Assembly (NCBI RefSeq): GCF_027887165.1
Contig: NC_077227.1
Location: 444,709,895-444,773,894 of the forward strand
From: Monodelphis domestica
Taxonomy: Eukaryota > Chordata > Mammalia > Didelphimorphia > Didelphidae
Reading direction: 5' to 3'
Length of the DNA stretch: 64,000 bases
Shown here: positions 1 through 11,087 of the stretch, one piece after another
Layout: each line of letters starts with the position of its first letter
Position numbering within the stretch: the first letter of the stretch is position 1
Made by a program: the position numbers and the translations under genes
Notes under the pieces: generated by a model
Told to the model about the DNA's origin: nothing
Databases searched by the model: none
The model's input: only the letters and a program-made list of their open reading frames with translations

Positions 1-50
1 TGGGATCATGACGAGTTGGACATGACTGAAAACAACTGAACAATAACAAT
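1..50 (+). mobile_element. MAR1-type SINE, 3' tail cut by window edge
   Basis: The text matches the MAR1 tail (gagttggacatgactgaaa, then a run ending in aacaataacaa). The same tail ends the copy at 48458-48640. The head lies outside the window. Confidence 0.75.
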
Positions 51-261
51 GTTCAGAATTTTTTAATGAAAAAAATTTGATTAGAGTCGGTAGAGATCAA
101 TAACTCCACAAGGCAACAAAACTGAAAAGAAAGAACTGAATAGAGAGATTGAAAATAAATCAGAGAAATATAAGATATCTTTTATCAAAAACAAGTGAAC
201 TAGGTGGGTGGGGGGCAGATGAGGAAGAGATAATCAAGACTACATGGCATCTTGCCTCTTT

Positions 262-350
262 TTATTAGCTATGTGATCTTGGGAATTTCTTAATTTCTTT
301 GAACCTTTTTCATCATATGTAAATGGGGAAAATAATGACTTCTGAGTTAT
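262..350 (+). mobile_element. MIR-type CORE-SINE fragment
   Basis: The order 'agctatgtgatcttggg' then 'tgtaaatggggaaaataatga' is the typical middle and 3' part of a MIR in sense orientation. The tRNA head is missing. Confidence 0.6.
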
Positions 351-410
351 ATTTATGGGAAGGAAATAGTTTTCACTCAGATGGGTTTGATTGGTTTCCT
401 ATCCCAATTA

Positions 411-583
411 GAAATCATAGGCAGGTTCAAATCTGGCCTCCAAAACTTCCTAGCTATGTGAACTATCTCTGTGTGATGCAGAGCGAGTTATTTAACCCCA
501 GTTGTCTAGCCCTTATTGCTCTTCTGCCTATTGTTTCTAAGATAGAAGGTAAAGGTTTAAAAAAAAAAGAAATCATAGGCAGG
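411..583 (+). mobile_element. SINE1-type SINE, 5'-truncated, with exact target duplication
   Basis: The body runs from about 426 to 568 and reads caggttcaaatctgg ... cttctgcct ... aagatagaaggtaaaggttt followed by an A-run. It is flanked by a perfect 15-bp direct repeat, gaaatcataggcagg, at 411-425 and 569-583. This marks an L1-type insertion that lacks the tRNA-like head. About 20 bp between 465 and 485 do not fit the family. Confidence 0.85.
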
Positions 584-689
584 GAACTAGCTCTCCTACA
601 GGAAATTAGATAAAAAGGAGAGGGACCAGGGTCAAAGGTGAATAGATGATGAATTATTTTACTCAAAAAGAGAGGATGATGAATGAAGA

Positions 690-1365
690 AGTCATAAAAT
701 CTCATGGAATTGCCTGGTTGGAAGAGGTTTCAGAGATCATCTAATTCAATACATACATGAATAGGAATACCCTTTACAGCATAGCTGACAATTATTTCTC
801 CATCTTTTCCTTGATGACTTCAAGTGAAGGGACTCTCCTGACCTCCAAAGGCAGCTCATTCCACTTTTGAAGAGCTCTAATTGTTGGGGAATTTCCCCTT
901 TTATCAAACTTAAATCTGTCTCCTTGTAGTTTGCCTAATTGCTTCTAGTTCAACCCTCTAGGATTAAGCAGGACAAGTTTAATTCTTGTTTCAAGCAACA
1001 GTTCTTCATATACTTGGAGATAGCTGTCATGTCTTTTCTTTTTGTCAGGTTAAACATCTCCATTATTTTCAACAGACTCTTTAATGGCATCAGTCTCTAA
1101 ACCTGCTGCCATCTTGGTTACTCTCATTTGCAAGAAACCTGCCTAGCTTGCCAATATCCTCATTCCAATGTGGGACCATGAACTGAACATGATTCTCTAG
1201 ATGTGGTTTGACCAAGAAGACTACAGCAAAACTTTTACCTCCATTGCACCTATTTTAATTTGCATGAGAATAGTTAGCTTTTTGCTGCCATGTCATACTG
1301 TTGGCTCCTAGAAAGTTTGCAATTCACCAAAACCTCTCATAAGAACAATCCACTTGTTCTTGTCT
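690..1365 (-). mobile_element. L3/CR1 LINE 3' fragment
   Basis: Read on the plus strand this is the complement of a CR1 3' end: 'tggttggaagaggtttcagagatcatctaattcaa', spelled here only as the start of a long match, then the strings aggttaaacatctcc, gaactgaacatgattctc and tgttggctcc in CR1 order. It is about 675 bp, old and untranslatable. L3/CR1 is an ancient, inactive LINE class in therian mammals. Confidence 0.75.
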
Positions 1366-2245
1366 CCGTCCAAAGTTTGGAGTCACGAGTCTTCAAGCTT
1401 ATGAAAGGCTACCAATAGAAGGACAATGATAATGTGGTCTTTCATTCCCCCCCCCCTTCTTCATCATAAGGAAATAGACTTAATTGTCATCTTAGAGCTG
1501 AACTAGGTAAAGGGATAAACTTTACCCTAAAGTACTATAGATCGTCTCTGGTCACTGAAAACTCTGGAAAGTATCAAGAACCAAATCAATTATTTTCTAG
1601 ATATTTCCTGGTTAGTGCTGCTTGGAGACAGTGGGTTGAATTAGAAAGTTCTATTTATTCCAGTTTTATAGTTGAAGATTTAAAAAATCTCTTGGCTGGA
1701 AAGGACACTCAACTTCTATGGGGTCAAGGTGAGTTCAGTTTTTTTCCAGGTGTAGGCCTTTCCATATTCTTTTGTGTACAAACAGCAAAACAGTTCTTTC
1801 TGATTCTCAGAAGACGCACCTATAATTAGTTGTTGTTGAAGAAAATACACACAGAAACCAAAACAAAAATTTTACAGAGCAGGGATAAAAGTAAAGGGAA
1901 AGATGGCTTTTTGTAACCTTCCTGAGCCATGACAGTCTTGGGGACTAATTGCAGAGCAGCAATGGGGTAGGCATGAGAGCATACCAATAACCTCTTTGTT
2001 GACAAGCTGTTAACCTACAGGAGTTTATATCTGCTGGGATTTTAATAAATCTTTCATTTCAGAAACTCATGCCCGAGGACCTTTTCCCCTCAGTGGGTGG
2101 CTTCATGTGTCACAATTCTCTATTTAATATGCTCAAAACAAAACAAAACAGAACAACAACCAGGCAGCATTTTTGAGATTACCTGATACTTGGTAAGAGT
2201 TAGAAAACCAAAGGACATTTCCTAGGAAATCTGGGGAAATTGAGG
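1366..2245. other. Unassigned, no gene seen
   Basis: There is a C-run at 1446-1455 and an AAAAC-like run at 2133-2150. No long frame or recognised repeat is present; the last 60 bp may be decayed MIR. Confidence 0.5.
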
Positions 2246-2261
2246 CAATGGGATGTATCTG

Positions 2262-2460
2262 AAAGAAGCCTAGAGTTGGAAGACCTGCATTTGAATCCTG
2301 GATTTGCCATCTGTTATCTACCCATGTAACCTTGAGAAAATAATTTCATTCTACGTTTGCTGCTTCTTCTGTGAAATGAGAGGGTTGGATACAATCCATA
2401 AAGTCCCCTCCATTCTTAGTATTATGTACTTTATGTTCTAACGTTCTGAGTTCTAAGACC
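2262..2460 (+). mobile_element. MIR-type CORE-SINE
   Basis: Sense order of a MIR: ctagagttggaagacctgc, then tgtaaccttgag, then tgtgaaatgagagggttgg, then a tail ending in gttctaagacc. Diverged. Confidence 0.65.
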
Positions 2461-2494
2461 TCTTCTTGTTTCAACTTCTCTTCTAATATTCCAG

Positions 2495-2595
2495 AATATA
2501 TATGTGTGTACATATATACACATATACATGTATCTCTATATATATTATACACATATATGTTTTTATATATTATATATGTGTATATATATTTAAAA
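2495..2595. repeat. TA/TG-rich microsatellite
   Basis: Irregular runs of tatatg, tacaca and tatata. It adjoins the 3' end of the preceding MIR. Confidence 0.8.
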
Positions 2596-2612
2596 TGTAT
2601 GAATTTTTAAAT

Positions 2613-2770
2613 TCACAGGATCATAGATAAGAGCTGAGAAGGACCTTCAAATGTATCTGATATGATCTTCTGTACTTTACAAACAAAGAACCGGAGGCTC
2701 AGAGACATTAAATGATTTGCGTGGCAGAGATTGGGTTTAAATCAACTACTTAGACTCTGAAGTCAGTCAA
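2613..2770 (-). mobile_element. MIR-type CORE-SINE
   Basis: Antisense order: ggatcatagataagagctg, aaggaccttcaaatg, ggctcagagacattaaatga, gggtttaaatc. The head is decayed. Confidence 0.6.
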
Positions 2771-2929
2771 TGTCTTTTGTTTTGCCAACAGATGTTTCTT
2801 GCAAACATCCAAAGGAATTTCTTACAAAGTATACCCCAACTCCCAAACAGTTAAGCAAGACTCCCCAACAGAGTGATTGTGATAGATTCTATATTTTATT
2901 TTCTATTTTTCTGCAGTTTATTCTTATTA

Positions 2930-3890
2930 ACATGAAGTTGCATGTTTTGACTTTCATAATTTAGTACCAGAATTATAGATTGTATTTGACATGAATTCTG
3001 TTGTCTTTTAATGCTGTTTTTATTGATATGATTGTAGCCATTGAGGATACATATTTTGGGGTCTCTGATTTCTTCAGTGGGCATAATTTCATATAACTCT
3101 TTCCATATTTCCATGAATTCTTCATTCCTTGTAAGCAGTAAAATTAGATTATGTTCCTATGCCAGAGTCTGCCTAGTTCTCCAGTTGTCAGGCACATTTC
3201 CTCTAGATTTTAGGTATTATGAATTATCAATAAACATTTCTTAAGTGCATACTATATCCCAGGCACTGTGCTAAACTTTGGAGATAAAAGAATGGCAAAA
3301 GATAGTTCCTTTCTCAAGAAGCCAAAAGTCTAATTGGGGAGACAAGATAAAAACCATTCTGTACAAACAGGATAATTTGGAAATACCAATAGACAGAAGC
3401 AACAAAATTAAAGGGGATTGGGAAAAGGTTTCCTGCAGAAGATGAAATTTCAGCTGGTACTTTTGACCAGAAATGTTTTTCATCATTGGCATTTGTAATA
3501 AAAACCAACAAGGACATAGTACTTTACATAGATTATCTCATTTGAATCTCATAATAATATGAAGCAATTTTCATGAGATAAATCCAGTAGTGGGAGATCT
3601 GGGTCAAACTATATGTCAATTTAGTCATTTTTCTTGCATAATACCAAATAGTTTTCCAGAATGTTGGTACAAATTATATCCTCACCAATAACTTTAAGCC
3701 CATTTCCACCAAGTGAATTAGTTGGCTGTTCTGACACTGAATTTTCCCATTTTTTTTACCATCTTTGTCTTGAGGAGAGTTCTGTGAGATAGTACTTCTG
3801 AGCAATTTTAATTTCCAAATGATTTTTAACAGTTTTTTCAGATGTTGATAGTCTTCATTTCTTTTTGAAGCATATTTGTTTATACCTCTC
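2930..3890 (-). mobile_element. Old L1 3' end, split by an L2 fragment
   Basis: Two blocks, 2930-3205 and 3585-3890, read as the antisense of an L1 3' UTR and ORF2 C-terminal region (cataactctttccatatttc; then tccagaatgttgg, and the stretch near 3800-3870 that matches the position of 'tgatttctt' in the younger L1 at 55.9 kb). The middle is taken by an L2 piece. Too decayed to translate. Confidence 0.55.
3215..3580 (-). mobile_element. L2 3' end fragment
   Basis: Begins with the complement of the L2 tail (atcaataaacatttcttaag, then ccaggcactgtgctaaac) and continues into the L2 3' UTR (tctaattggggagacaag; aggtttcctgcagaagatga). It interrupts the older L1. Confidence 0.65.
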
Positions 3891-4234
3891 AATTACATTA
3901 GGCACTCTAGGTTGGTAGAAAGTCTCTTCCTTCTTGATCTTTTGGCAACAGTTTATGTTATTGACCATCTCTTCCTCCTGGATCCTCTCATCCCTAGTTC
4001 TACATGATGCAATTCTTAGAAAGTCTGATTCTTCCAACATGCTCTCCTTTGTTGAATCATTATCCATGACTCATCCTTGACCCATGTGTGTCATTCAAGA
4101 ATCTGTCCTGGTTCTTTTCTATCTTTGTAGTCTCAGTCATCTCATCAACTCTCATCTCTATGAATATGATACCTAGACATACACATCTAGCCTAATTTGC
4201 TCTCCAGACTTACAGTCCAATATCACCAGCTACC

Positions 4235-4453
4235 TTGGCATTTACAACTGGATTTTCCATAGACATTTCAAACTCATCATGCCCCAAACAGAACTTGTCA
4301 TTTCTGATTCCTCTTCCTAATATTCCTATTTCTGTTAATGGAACCACCAACCTATTCACTCAGTTTTGCAATTCTGGAATCTTCATCAATTCTTCATGCT
4401 ATTTTCCCTCCCTCCCTCATAGAGAATTATTTGCTAAATATTATTGTCTCTAA
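4235..4453 (+). pseudogene. L2 reverse transcriptase ORF, C-terminal remnant
   Basis: A 72-codon frame keeps the spacing of the C-terminal end of the L2 polyprotein: PKQNLSFLIPLPNIPISVNG corresponds to the family's SKTEL...FP..PISVDGTT region, followed by a decayed IxSSC block. The family encodes an endonuclease and reverse transcriptase for target-primed retrotransposition; none of the catalytic parts lies in this stretch. The start Met is fortuitous and the frame is lost after the nested SINE. Certainly dead. Confidence 0.6.
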
Positions 4454-4489
4454 ATCAGCTAAATCAGCATATCTTCCCCCCCCCCCTCC

Positions 4490-4655
4490 CGTCTCTTGGT
4501 TCCAAAGCAGAAGAGTGGTAAAGATTAAGCATTGGGGATTAAGTGACTTCCCCAGGGTCACACAACTAAGAAATATCTAAGGTCAAATTTGAACTCAGGA
4601 CCAGGACCAGTTCTCTAAGTCTGGATCTCAATCTACTGAGCCACCTCATTGCCCC
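4490..4655 (-). mobile_element. SINE1-type SINE inside L2
   Basis: Antisense body: gcagaagagtggtaaag, gattaagtgacttcccc, agggtcacacaactaag, ctactgagccacctcattgc. Its 3' end is replaced by a C-run at 4478-4490. It interrupts the L2 at 4100-5415. Confidence 0.85.
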
Positions 4656-5454
4656 CATGCTGGACTCTCTTCATATTTATTGATATCACCCTGATTCAGG
4701 TTCTCAGGATTTCTCAGGTGGACTATTGCAACAACTTCTTCAGTTAGCTAACATGACTTTTGTCTCTCACTCTAATCCATTCTCTACATATCTGCTAAAG
4801 TGATATCCTAAAGCATGACTGTGTCACTTCCAATGTTTAAGAAACTTTAGTAGCAACTAGAATAAAATACCAGCTCTTCTGTTGGCAATTACAATCTTTT
4901 TATAATCTGTCTGCCATCTACTTTTCTAGGCTTTCTATGCATTCTTTCCCTTTACTCCCAATAACTAGCACAATATATAGTGCATAAGAGATGCTTAATC
5001 AATGCTTGCTTGATTAATTAACTAACACATTTTATGAACCAGCTCAGCTGGCCTACTTCTTGTCCTCTGGACACAACATTCCATTTCCCATTTCTGTGCC
5101 TTTGTTCTGGCTGTGCCCCATCCCTGGATACAGTTACATCTACCCCTTAGAACTTCTGGGATTCTCCCAAGGCTCAGTGCATATGAGCCTATACATAGAC
5201 TAACTTCATCTTTACAGTTGCTTGTAACCCCCTGAAACTACTTTGCATCTATATTGCATATTATCACAAATGTATTAATTTGTATTATATATAGCCTCTA
5301 TATCCCCAAATAGAATATAAACTCTTTAAGGACAGGCATAGTTTTGTTTTATGTCCCCAACACCTCAGAAACTGCTTGGCATCTAGAATGCATTAAATAA
5401 TTCTCGGTAAAATGATGAAATAGCTGCTGTGGTCCCTTCTCTCAAGGGAGATAC

Positions 5455-5535
5455 AATAATATTTGTAAAGTGCTTAGCACAATGACTGACACATATTAGG
5501 TGCTATATAAATGCTTATTCCCTTCCCCCCCATTT
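5455..5535 (+). mobile_element. MIR 3' tail
   Basis: Sense tail: aatatttgtaaagtgcttag, cacatattaggtgctatata, aatgcttattccc. Confidence 0.6.
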
Positions 5536-5679
5536 CTCTCCTTACTCCCAATTTTTAAAATGCTGTAACCCTTTGTCTACTGGGAAAATCTTTGAATCGT
5601 TTGGATTTATGTCAATTCATTATAGATTTTGGATTTCTATCATCCTATATTCTAAACATCAAAGAGACTTTCTAGCTTG

Positions 5680-5803
5680 AAATCTTAGGATTCAATGACT
5701 AGCTGAGCTGGGAGGGATATGACAGATATTCTAGTCTAATTCTCTCATTAGCCAGAAGGGTAACTGGAGTTCAGAAGAGGATGTACCTCACCAAGAATGC
5801 ATG
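5680..5803 (-). mobile_element. MIR-type fragment
   Basis: Antisense core with gagctgggagggatatgaca and tctagtctaattctctcatt. Confidence 0.55.
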
Positions 5804-5809
5804 GTTAGA

Positions 5810-5834
5810 TTTTATTTTATTTTATTTTATTTTA
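5810..5834. repeat. (TTTTA)5 microsatellite
   Basis: Five tandem copies of a TTTTA unit, interrupting a MIR-like stretch. Confidence 0.9.
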
Positions 5835-6059
5835 ATTGTGAAAGAGAGACAAAAGACTTGTTTTCCTTAATTCAGTTGGAGATTTTATAGTACCTTATAT
5901 TTGTGCTATGTTTTGAACAGTTCAAAGTGTTGACATTTGTTATCTCATTTTTATCTTCACAGCCTTATTATGAAGGAGACAAAGCAGGCAATATTACCCT
6001 GGGATCACGGAAACTTCAGTTTGTAAGGTCCTTAATGGCCATCTGCCCCAATTTATAAC

Positions 6060-6265
6060 TGAGCAGGAATTCTCTCTACAAAGGGAGATTATTTTTGAGC
6101 TAGGAGGGAGGGATCCTTAGGAGCCATGGAGTCCAAATTCCTCAGTTTATAGGTGAGGAACCTAAGGGTTGCCTGGAGTGCCCACAGCTGCTAAGTATCA
6201 AAGATAGGATTTGAACTTGTGTCTTCCTGACACAGTACTTTACCCACTATGCCTTTCTGCTTCTT
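6060..6265 (-). mobile_element. MIR-type CORE-SINE
   Basis: Antisense body: ggagccatggagtccaaatt, ctcagtttataggtgagga, gatttgaacttgtgtcttcc, ctttacccactatgcc. Confidence 0.65.
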
Positions 6266-6269
6266 AGAT

Positions 6270-6570
6270 CTGCCACCAGTTGTCAAAAATCTTCTAGTGA
6301 TGAGGAGCCTCCTACTTCCCAAAGCAGTTCATTCCCCTTTAGGGCTCCATCTTTCTTTTGAAAAGCAAATCTTGCTATTTGCACCTGGTAGATGGGAAAA
6401 TTCAAGGAGACAGACTTGTTTACCATCACACAGCAAATGGACAAAAGTATCTCAAAATGTCTGAGCTGGAAGGAACTTTGGAGACTAGCAAGTGCAACCC
6501 CTTCTTTTTATAGAGGAGGAAACTGAGACCCAGAGAGACAAGTCCAAGGTCACATTATGAGTAAATGGTT
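6270..6570 (-). mobile_element. L3/CR1 scrap followed by MIR
   Basis: 6270-6390 resembles antisense L3 (ggagcctcctacttcccaaa, gcagttcattcccc). 6455-6570 is an antisense MIR core (ctgagctggaaggaactttg, gaggaaactgagacccagag). Confidence 0.5.
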
Positions 6571-6589
6571 GTATATTGCTAGCATTTGA

Positions 6590-6765
6590 GTGGCTGTGTA
6601 GTATCCTGGAGAGGGAGCTAGCTGCTGAGTTAGAAGGATCTGGGTTCAAGTGACATCTCTGATATGGATTGTCTGGATGATCATGGACAAGTTGCTTAGC
6701 TTCTCCAGGCTGCAGGCAACTCCCTAAGGCTGAAAGAGCAGGAGCTTTGTTTGACCTGCCTTGGT
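6590..6765 (+). mobile_element. tRNA-head SINE (MIR/Ther type)
   Basis: The head retains ggatctgggttcaagtgaca, then ttgtctggatgatcatgg and gacaagttgcttagcttc, the usual order in sense orientation. Confidence 0.55.
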
Positions 6766-6914
6766 TGGGTGAATGGAGTTTCTTCATTGCAAAGTTGCCT
6801 GCAAAAATAAAATCATAGAATCTGATCAAATACATCTATGTTTATGAGAATGTTTGTACACATATAGTATTTATTTATATTATATGTATAGATGGTATTT
6901 CCTGGTAACCAACA

Positions 6915-7032
6915 GAAAGAAGGAATGTTCCTTGAGGGCAAGGATTATTCCATTTTTTGGTCTTTTTATCTACAGAATCCAAAGCACAGTGCCTAACACA
7001 TAGATACTTAATAAATGTTTGATTGACTGACA
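6915..7032 (+). mobile_element. L2 3' terminal fragment
   Basis: Tail match: cttgagggcaaggattattc, cacagtgcctaacacatag, tacttaataaatgtttgatt. Confidence 0.75.
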
Positions 7033-7079
7033 ACTTGTTTGCTTAACCTAGGTCTTCTCATTCCAAGTCTAGGTGCTGC

Positions 7080-7435
7080 CACTCCCCACCCCCACCAAGT
7101 TTTAATGCTTTTCTTCCATTGCAATTCACTGTCATCAGGAACAAGTCAGAAAATGTCTTTTTTTTTTTTGGTATGATTCATAGTTTTTCCTGATCTCTCT
7201 TTCTCTTCCTCCCTGTCTTCATTCTCCCCCTATTCTCTCTTTCCCTTCTTCCCTCCCCATTTTCTCCCCTCACTATCTCTTTCCCTTCCTCCTTCCCCCC
7301 TCTTTCTCCCTTTCTTAATGCCTGTCTCCCCACTTCTACCTCTTTGTCCCTCCATCATTCCTCCTTCTCCTTGTCTCACACATATACATACATATAGAAA
7401 CAATTCAGACTATATCCCAAATCTGAGGATTTGTC
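7080..7435. repeat. Polypyrimidine-rich tract
   Basis: From about 7190 to 7375 the plus strand is nearly all C and T (ctctctttctcttcctccc and similar). No unit repeats cleanly. No gene seen. Confidence 0.7.
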
Positions 7436-7439
7436 AGGG

Positions 7440-7910
7440 ATTAAGAATGCTCTGCACCCCTAACTCCACTGCAGCTTTGGGGAAATAAAAATGTCCATCA
7501 GAGCTATATATTCTTCTCTTTTCATTTTTTCCTAATGATTGCAAATATCTTTAGCTAATATTCATAAAAGTCTTTTCATGTGCAGGAACAAAAGGTGAAA
7601 TGTTAATATAGTTTTATTTTGGCTAAGATTGCATAAAGAAGACCTTTTGTTTCCTACCTTTTATCCAAAATTCTACACTGGTTAATTAAAACTGGCCTGT
7701 AGTGAATGAATGGCCTTTTGGGAGGGGGCTCTGATGAAGATAATATGTGTTAGTCAAACACCTCCAATAAAGGGAGGATAAATAACTAAGTGAGAAATGA
7801 GAGCTTGGTGGGCAGGCAGAATGGGGAATGAACTGAGAATTTAGCAATGGAATATCTTAAAGTACTTGGCATTTTCATTGACTTTTTGTTACAATTGTAT
7901 TCTTCTTAGT
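7440..7910. other. Unique stretch, possible conserved non-coding element
   Basis: No repeat recognised. AT-rich with TAAT-type homeodomain cores (ggttaattaaaactgg at about 7680), CCTTTTATCC and octamer-like tgattgcaaat. This is composition only; conservation cannot be judged here. Confidence 0.3.
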
Positions 7911-7959
7911 GATCATACTTGGCTAGTCAGTGATATTAATATGATCTTGTCCACAATCT

Positions 7960-8175
7960 AAGAACTTTTATTCCTATAGCACTTTAATGTTCATTTTCTT
8001 CTCCAAACTCTTTCTGAGGAGGAACTCAGGCATCATTATGCTCATTTTATAGAAATTAAGGAAACTAAGTCACAGAGAGGACAAACTTTCCCCAATCTGT
8101 GTCAGAAGCAGAATTTGAACATAGCTCTTTTGGCTCCAAGTGAATGGTTTCCCTACTATACCCAAGACCTCACTT
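7960..8175 (-). mobile_element. MIR-type CORE-SINE
   Basis: Antisense: attatgctcattttatagaa, aactaagtcacagagagg, gcagaatttgaacatagc, ctactatacccaagacc. Confidence 0.6.
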
Positions 8176-8635
8176 GTGACACCTAACTCTAACTGCATCC
8201 CTGGAGCTTGGTAAGGTCTCTGGTCACCTTTGCCCCCATGTCTCTAGAATAGAGCTCTACTAGGTAGGATGGGAAAGCATGACTCCTGAGCTGGTAGAAG
8301 ACCAGGGTTGTCAAGAGATTCTGGTTTCTCTTGGTTTTATCTCACCTGGCCACAAGGGGGAGAAGAAGAGATACTTTTCTAGACATGGACACATTTGGAC
8401 ATTCTGCTTGGCTTTTTTTCTCCTCTGATGATTCCATGTTTTGCCAGATTTGCCTGATGAGAAAAGGGAGCAGTTTTCTCTGGTTATGTTGGTTCAGGGT
8501 TTGTGTCCTGTTTTCATTGTTGGTCATGGCAGAGACCTTGTGAGCTCTGGATTCAGATAAAATTTGAAGCAAGTTCAGCTCTGTGTCTAGAGAAAGAAGC
8601 CACTCATAGGGTATGGTTTAAGGATCAGTTATTGT
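8176..8635. other. Unassigned
   Basis: No recognised repeat or credible exon in 460 bp. Open frames on both strands are short and overlap. Confidence 0.5.
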
Positions 8636-8890
8636 TGTGGTTGTTGTTCATTCATTTCAGTCACATCAAACTCTTTGTGACTCCATTTGGGGTTTTCTTG
8701 GCAAAGATACTAGAGTGCTTTGCCACTTTCTCCAGCTAATTTTATGGTTGAGGAAATTGAGGTAAACAGGAGCAAGTGACTTGCTCAGGGTCACACAGCT
8801 AGTTTGTATCTGAGGGCAGGTTTGAACTCAGGAAGAGGAGTCTTCATGACTCCAGGTCCAGCACTCTATCTACTGTTCCACCTAGTTGCC
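8636..8890 (-). mobile_element. MAR1-type SINE, near full length
   Basis: Antisense order: ttgttcattcatttcagtca, ccatttggggttttcttggc, aaagatactagagtgctttg, ggtcacacagctag, gcactctatctactgttcc, acctagttgcc at the tRNA-derived end. The SPIN-like element begins 8 bp downstream. Confidence 0.9.
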
Positions 8891-8897
8891 TTTATGT

Positions 8898-9086
8898 CAG
8901 TGATTCTCAACATCTCAATTTGTAGCAATGAGAATACATAATGCATATCAGGTATTTACATTCTGAATCATAACTGTAGCAATCCCTGATTGAAGTAGCC
9001 ACCAAAATAATTTTTTGGTTTGGTGTCACTGCAACATGAGGAACTGTATTGCAGGGCCATGGCATTAGAAAGGTTGAGAACCACTG
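8898..9086 (+). mobile_element. SPIN-like hAT transposon, non-autonomous
   Basis: 189 bp with terminal inverted repeats: cagtgattctcaac at the left and gttgagaaccactg at the right. Inside are landmarks of the SPIN ('space invader') family: atgcatatcaggtatttaca, cataactgtagcaa, ttgaagtagccaccaaaata, gcaacatgaggaactgtatt. The 8-bp flanks ctttatgt (8890-8897) and ctttgtgt (9087-9094) agree at 7 of 8 positions, as expected for a hAT target duplication. It has no transposase; the autonomous parent would have supplied it. It is close to the tRNA-derived end of the MAR1 copy. Confidence 0.88.
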
Positions 9087-9221
9087 CTTTGTGTAATAGT
9101 AGAAATAATAACAACAATTTATATTTCTATGGTTCTTTAAATTTTACAAAGTGCTTTTCTCACAATGACCCTTTGAAGTATGAAGAAAGCACTGATATAA
9201 CCTCTATCATACTGTTTACTA

Positions 9222-9338
9222 CCTCAAGGAGGGAAGGAAGGGGAAATTATGAATCCTAAAATGTCAGAAAACAAGTGTCAAAAATTGTTTCTACATGTAA
9301 TGAAAAAATACAATTCTATAAAAATGAAATTTAAAAAG
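9222..9338 (+). mobile_element. L1 3' tail fragment
   Basis: Sense L1 terminus: gggaaattatgaatcc, aaaatgtcagaaaacaagtg, tcaaaaattgtttctacatg, taatgaaaaaatac. It splits a MIR-like stretch (9130-9220 and 9340-9370). Confidence 0.6.
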
Positions 9339-10105
9339 TAGGTTGTATCTCACAACAATCTTTTGCAATAGGTTGTAAGATCAAGGTGGCAGAGCTAAAA
9401 TGGAGGCTTAGTATCAGGAACCTTCTGAATCTCCTTCCAAATGATCATTACAAAGCATCTCAAAAGGACAGAAATCAAAATTGGATGAGTATACGGGCTC
9501 TCCTATGGGACTCAGCCTTAAAGGTAGGCAGTGTGTGGGAATTCCCACACTATATTGGGGTGAAATTGCCCTAATAAAAGAGCAAGCTGATCAGCCCTCC
9601 CCCATATCACCTACTGCACCAGAGTCAGAGTGAGGTATGGGCAATCTCTAAATTCTGGGGGGTTGGCAGAAAGTACCACAGACTTATCCCTGAGAATAGT
9701 GCAAGGCCTTGGCAGAAAGACTTGAGACCCAAGGCTGAAGAGCATGGAGCCTGGGCAGCAGAGCACAGAACTTGGGCAGAGACAGGGCTGGACACAGTCA
9801 AGACAGCAGGGGCTAGAAAGATAGCCTCAGGGCAAAATGCTTTAAAGTATGCTGCACAAAGAACATCACATTATCTGTCCTCACTTAGGCTTCTGACTGG
9901 GAAGGGAAGATAATACCAAGGCAAAGCCCTGTGAGACAGAAGCTAAGAAAGCAATCAACATACAGGAACCCCAATCCACTAGTGGCAAAAACCAACCAAC
10001 CAAACAAACCTCTTGAGCCTGGATATTTCTAGGGAGGAAAAGAGCAAAATATAGAAGTAACAGCAGAGAGTAACAAACAAACAAACCCATCCAAACTTTC
10101 AAAAA

Positions 10106-11038
10106 AATGGAAATTGGTCACAAGCTCTTAAGGAATTCAAAAAGGATTTCAGGAACCAAATAAGAAAGATAGAAGAAAAATTGGAAGAATAGTGGAAAAA
10201 AGACATGAAAGTAATACAAAAAAAGAAAACAGCTTCAAAGACAAAATTGGCCAATGGAAAAAAGAGGTACAGAAATCAAATGAAGTAATAAGCAAATTGG
10301 AGATCAGAATTGACCTGCTGGAAGCCATGAAAACCAGAATAAAACAAAACAAAGAGGAAAATCAACAGATCATAGCTGAAAATCAGTCTTTAAAAAGACT
10401 AGAATTAGGCAAGTCAAAGCTAGTGATTTCATGAGACAGCAAGAATTAATAAACCAGAATCAAAAGAATGAAGAAATAGAAGGAAACATGAAAAGGAGAC
10501 TGACCTGTAAAACATATCAAGGAGAGACATTTTAAGAATTATTGGTCTACTGGAAAGTCTTGAACAAAATAAAAGCCTTGACATCATATTACAAGAAATT
10601 ATCCAAGAAAACTGCCCTGATGTTCTTGAATAAGAGGTCAAAATAGATTTTGAAATAATCCATAGATCCCCTCCTACATTAACCCCCAAAAGACAACCCC
10701 CAGGAATGTTATAGCCAAATTCAAGAGCTTCCAGGCCAAGGAGAAAATACTGCAAATGGCCAGAAAGAGACAATTCAGATATCAAGGATCCCCGGTCAGG
10801 ATTACACAGGATCTAGCAGCCCCCACACTAAAGGACTACAATGCTTGGAATATGATATTCAGGAAGGCAAGAGAATTGGGTCTATAACCAAGAATCTACC
10901 TATCTCAACTAACTATATATTTTCAGGGGAAAGTATGGGAATTCAACAAAATAGAAGATTTCCAAGTATTTGTAAATAAAAGACCATAACTAAATGGAAA
11001 ATTTTATGTCCAAATACAAAATTCAAGAGAAACATGAA
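10106..11038 (+). pseudogene. L1 ORF1 remnant (copy A)
   Basis: Stop codons and shifts throughout. Recognisable blocks in order: lysine- and glutamate-rich coiled coil (10190-10430), the RRM segment near 10520-10560 (aagaattattggtctactgg), the C-terminal segment (aatgttatagccaaattcaa near 10710), gcttggaatatgatattcag and ggaaagtatgggaattcaac. These match ORF1 at 59748-60713. ORF1p is the trimeric RNA-binding chaperone of L1 particles. Not functional. Confidence 0.8.
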
Positions 11039-11087
11039 AAGGTAAACAAGAAAGAGGAGGGAAAATTTTAAGGGTTGCAGTAAGAGC

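Larger units (their letters stand above)
4100..5415 (+). mobile_element. LINE-2 (L2) 3' half, with nested SINE
   Basis: A largely continuous sense L2. It starts in the coding region (tctcatctctatgaatatga; then 'cagacttacagtccaatatc'), passes the 'NISxTEL' region near 4290, then ggactattgcaacaacttc (4724), and ends in the L2 tail (ctctttaaggacaggcatag; gcttggcatctagaatgcat). A SINE1 sits at about 4490-4655 and a short L2-like tail at about 4960-5035. About 1.3 kb is unusually long for this old family. Confidence 0.75.
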
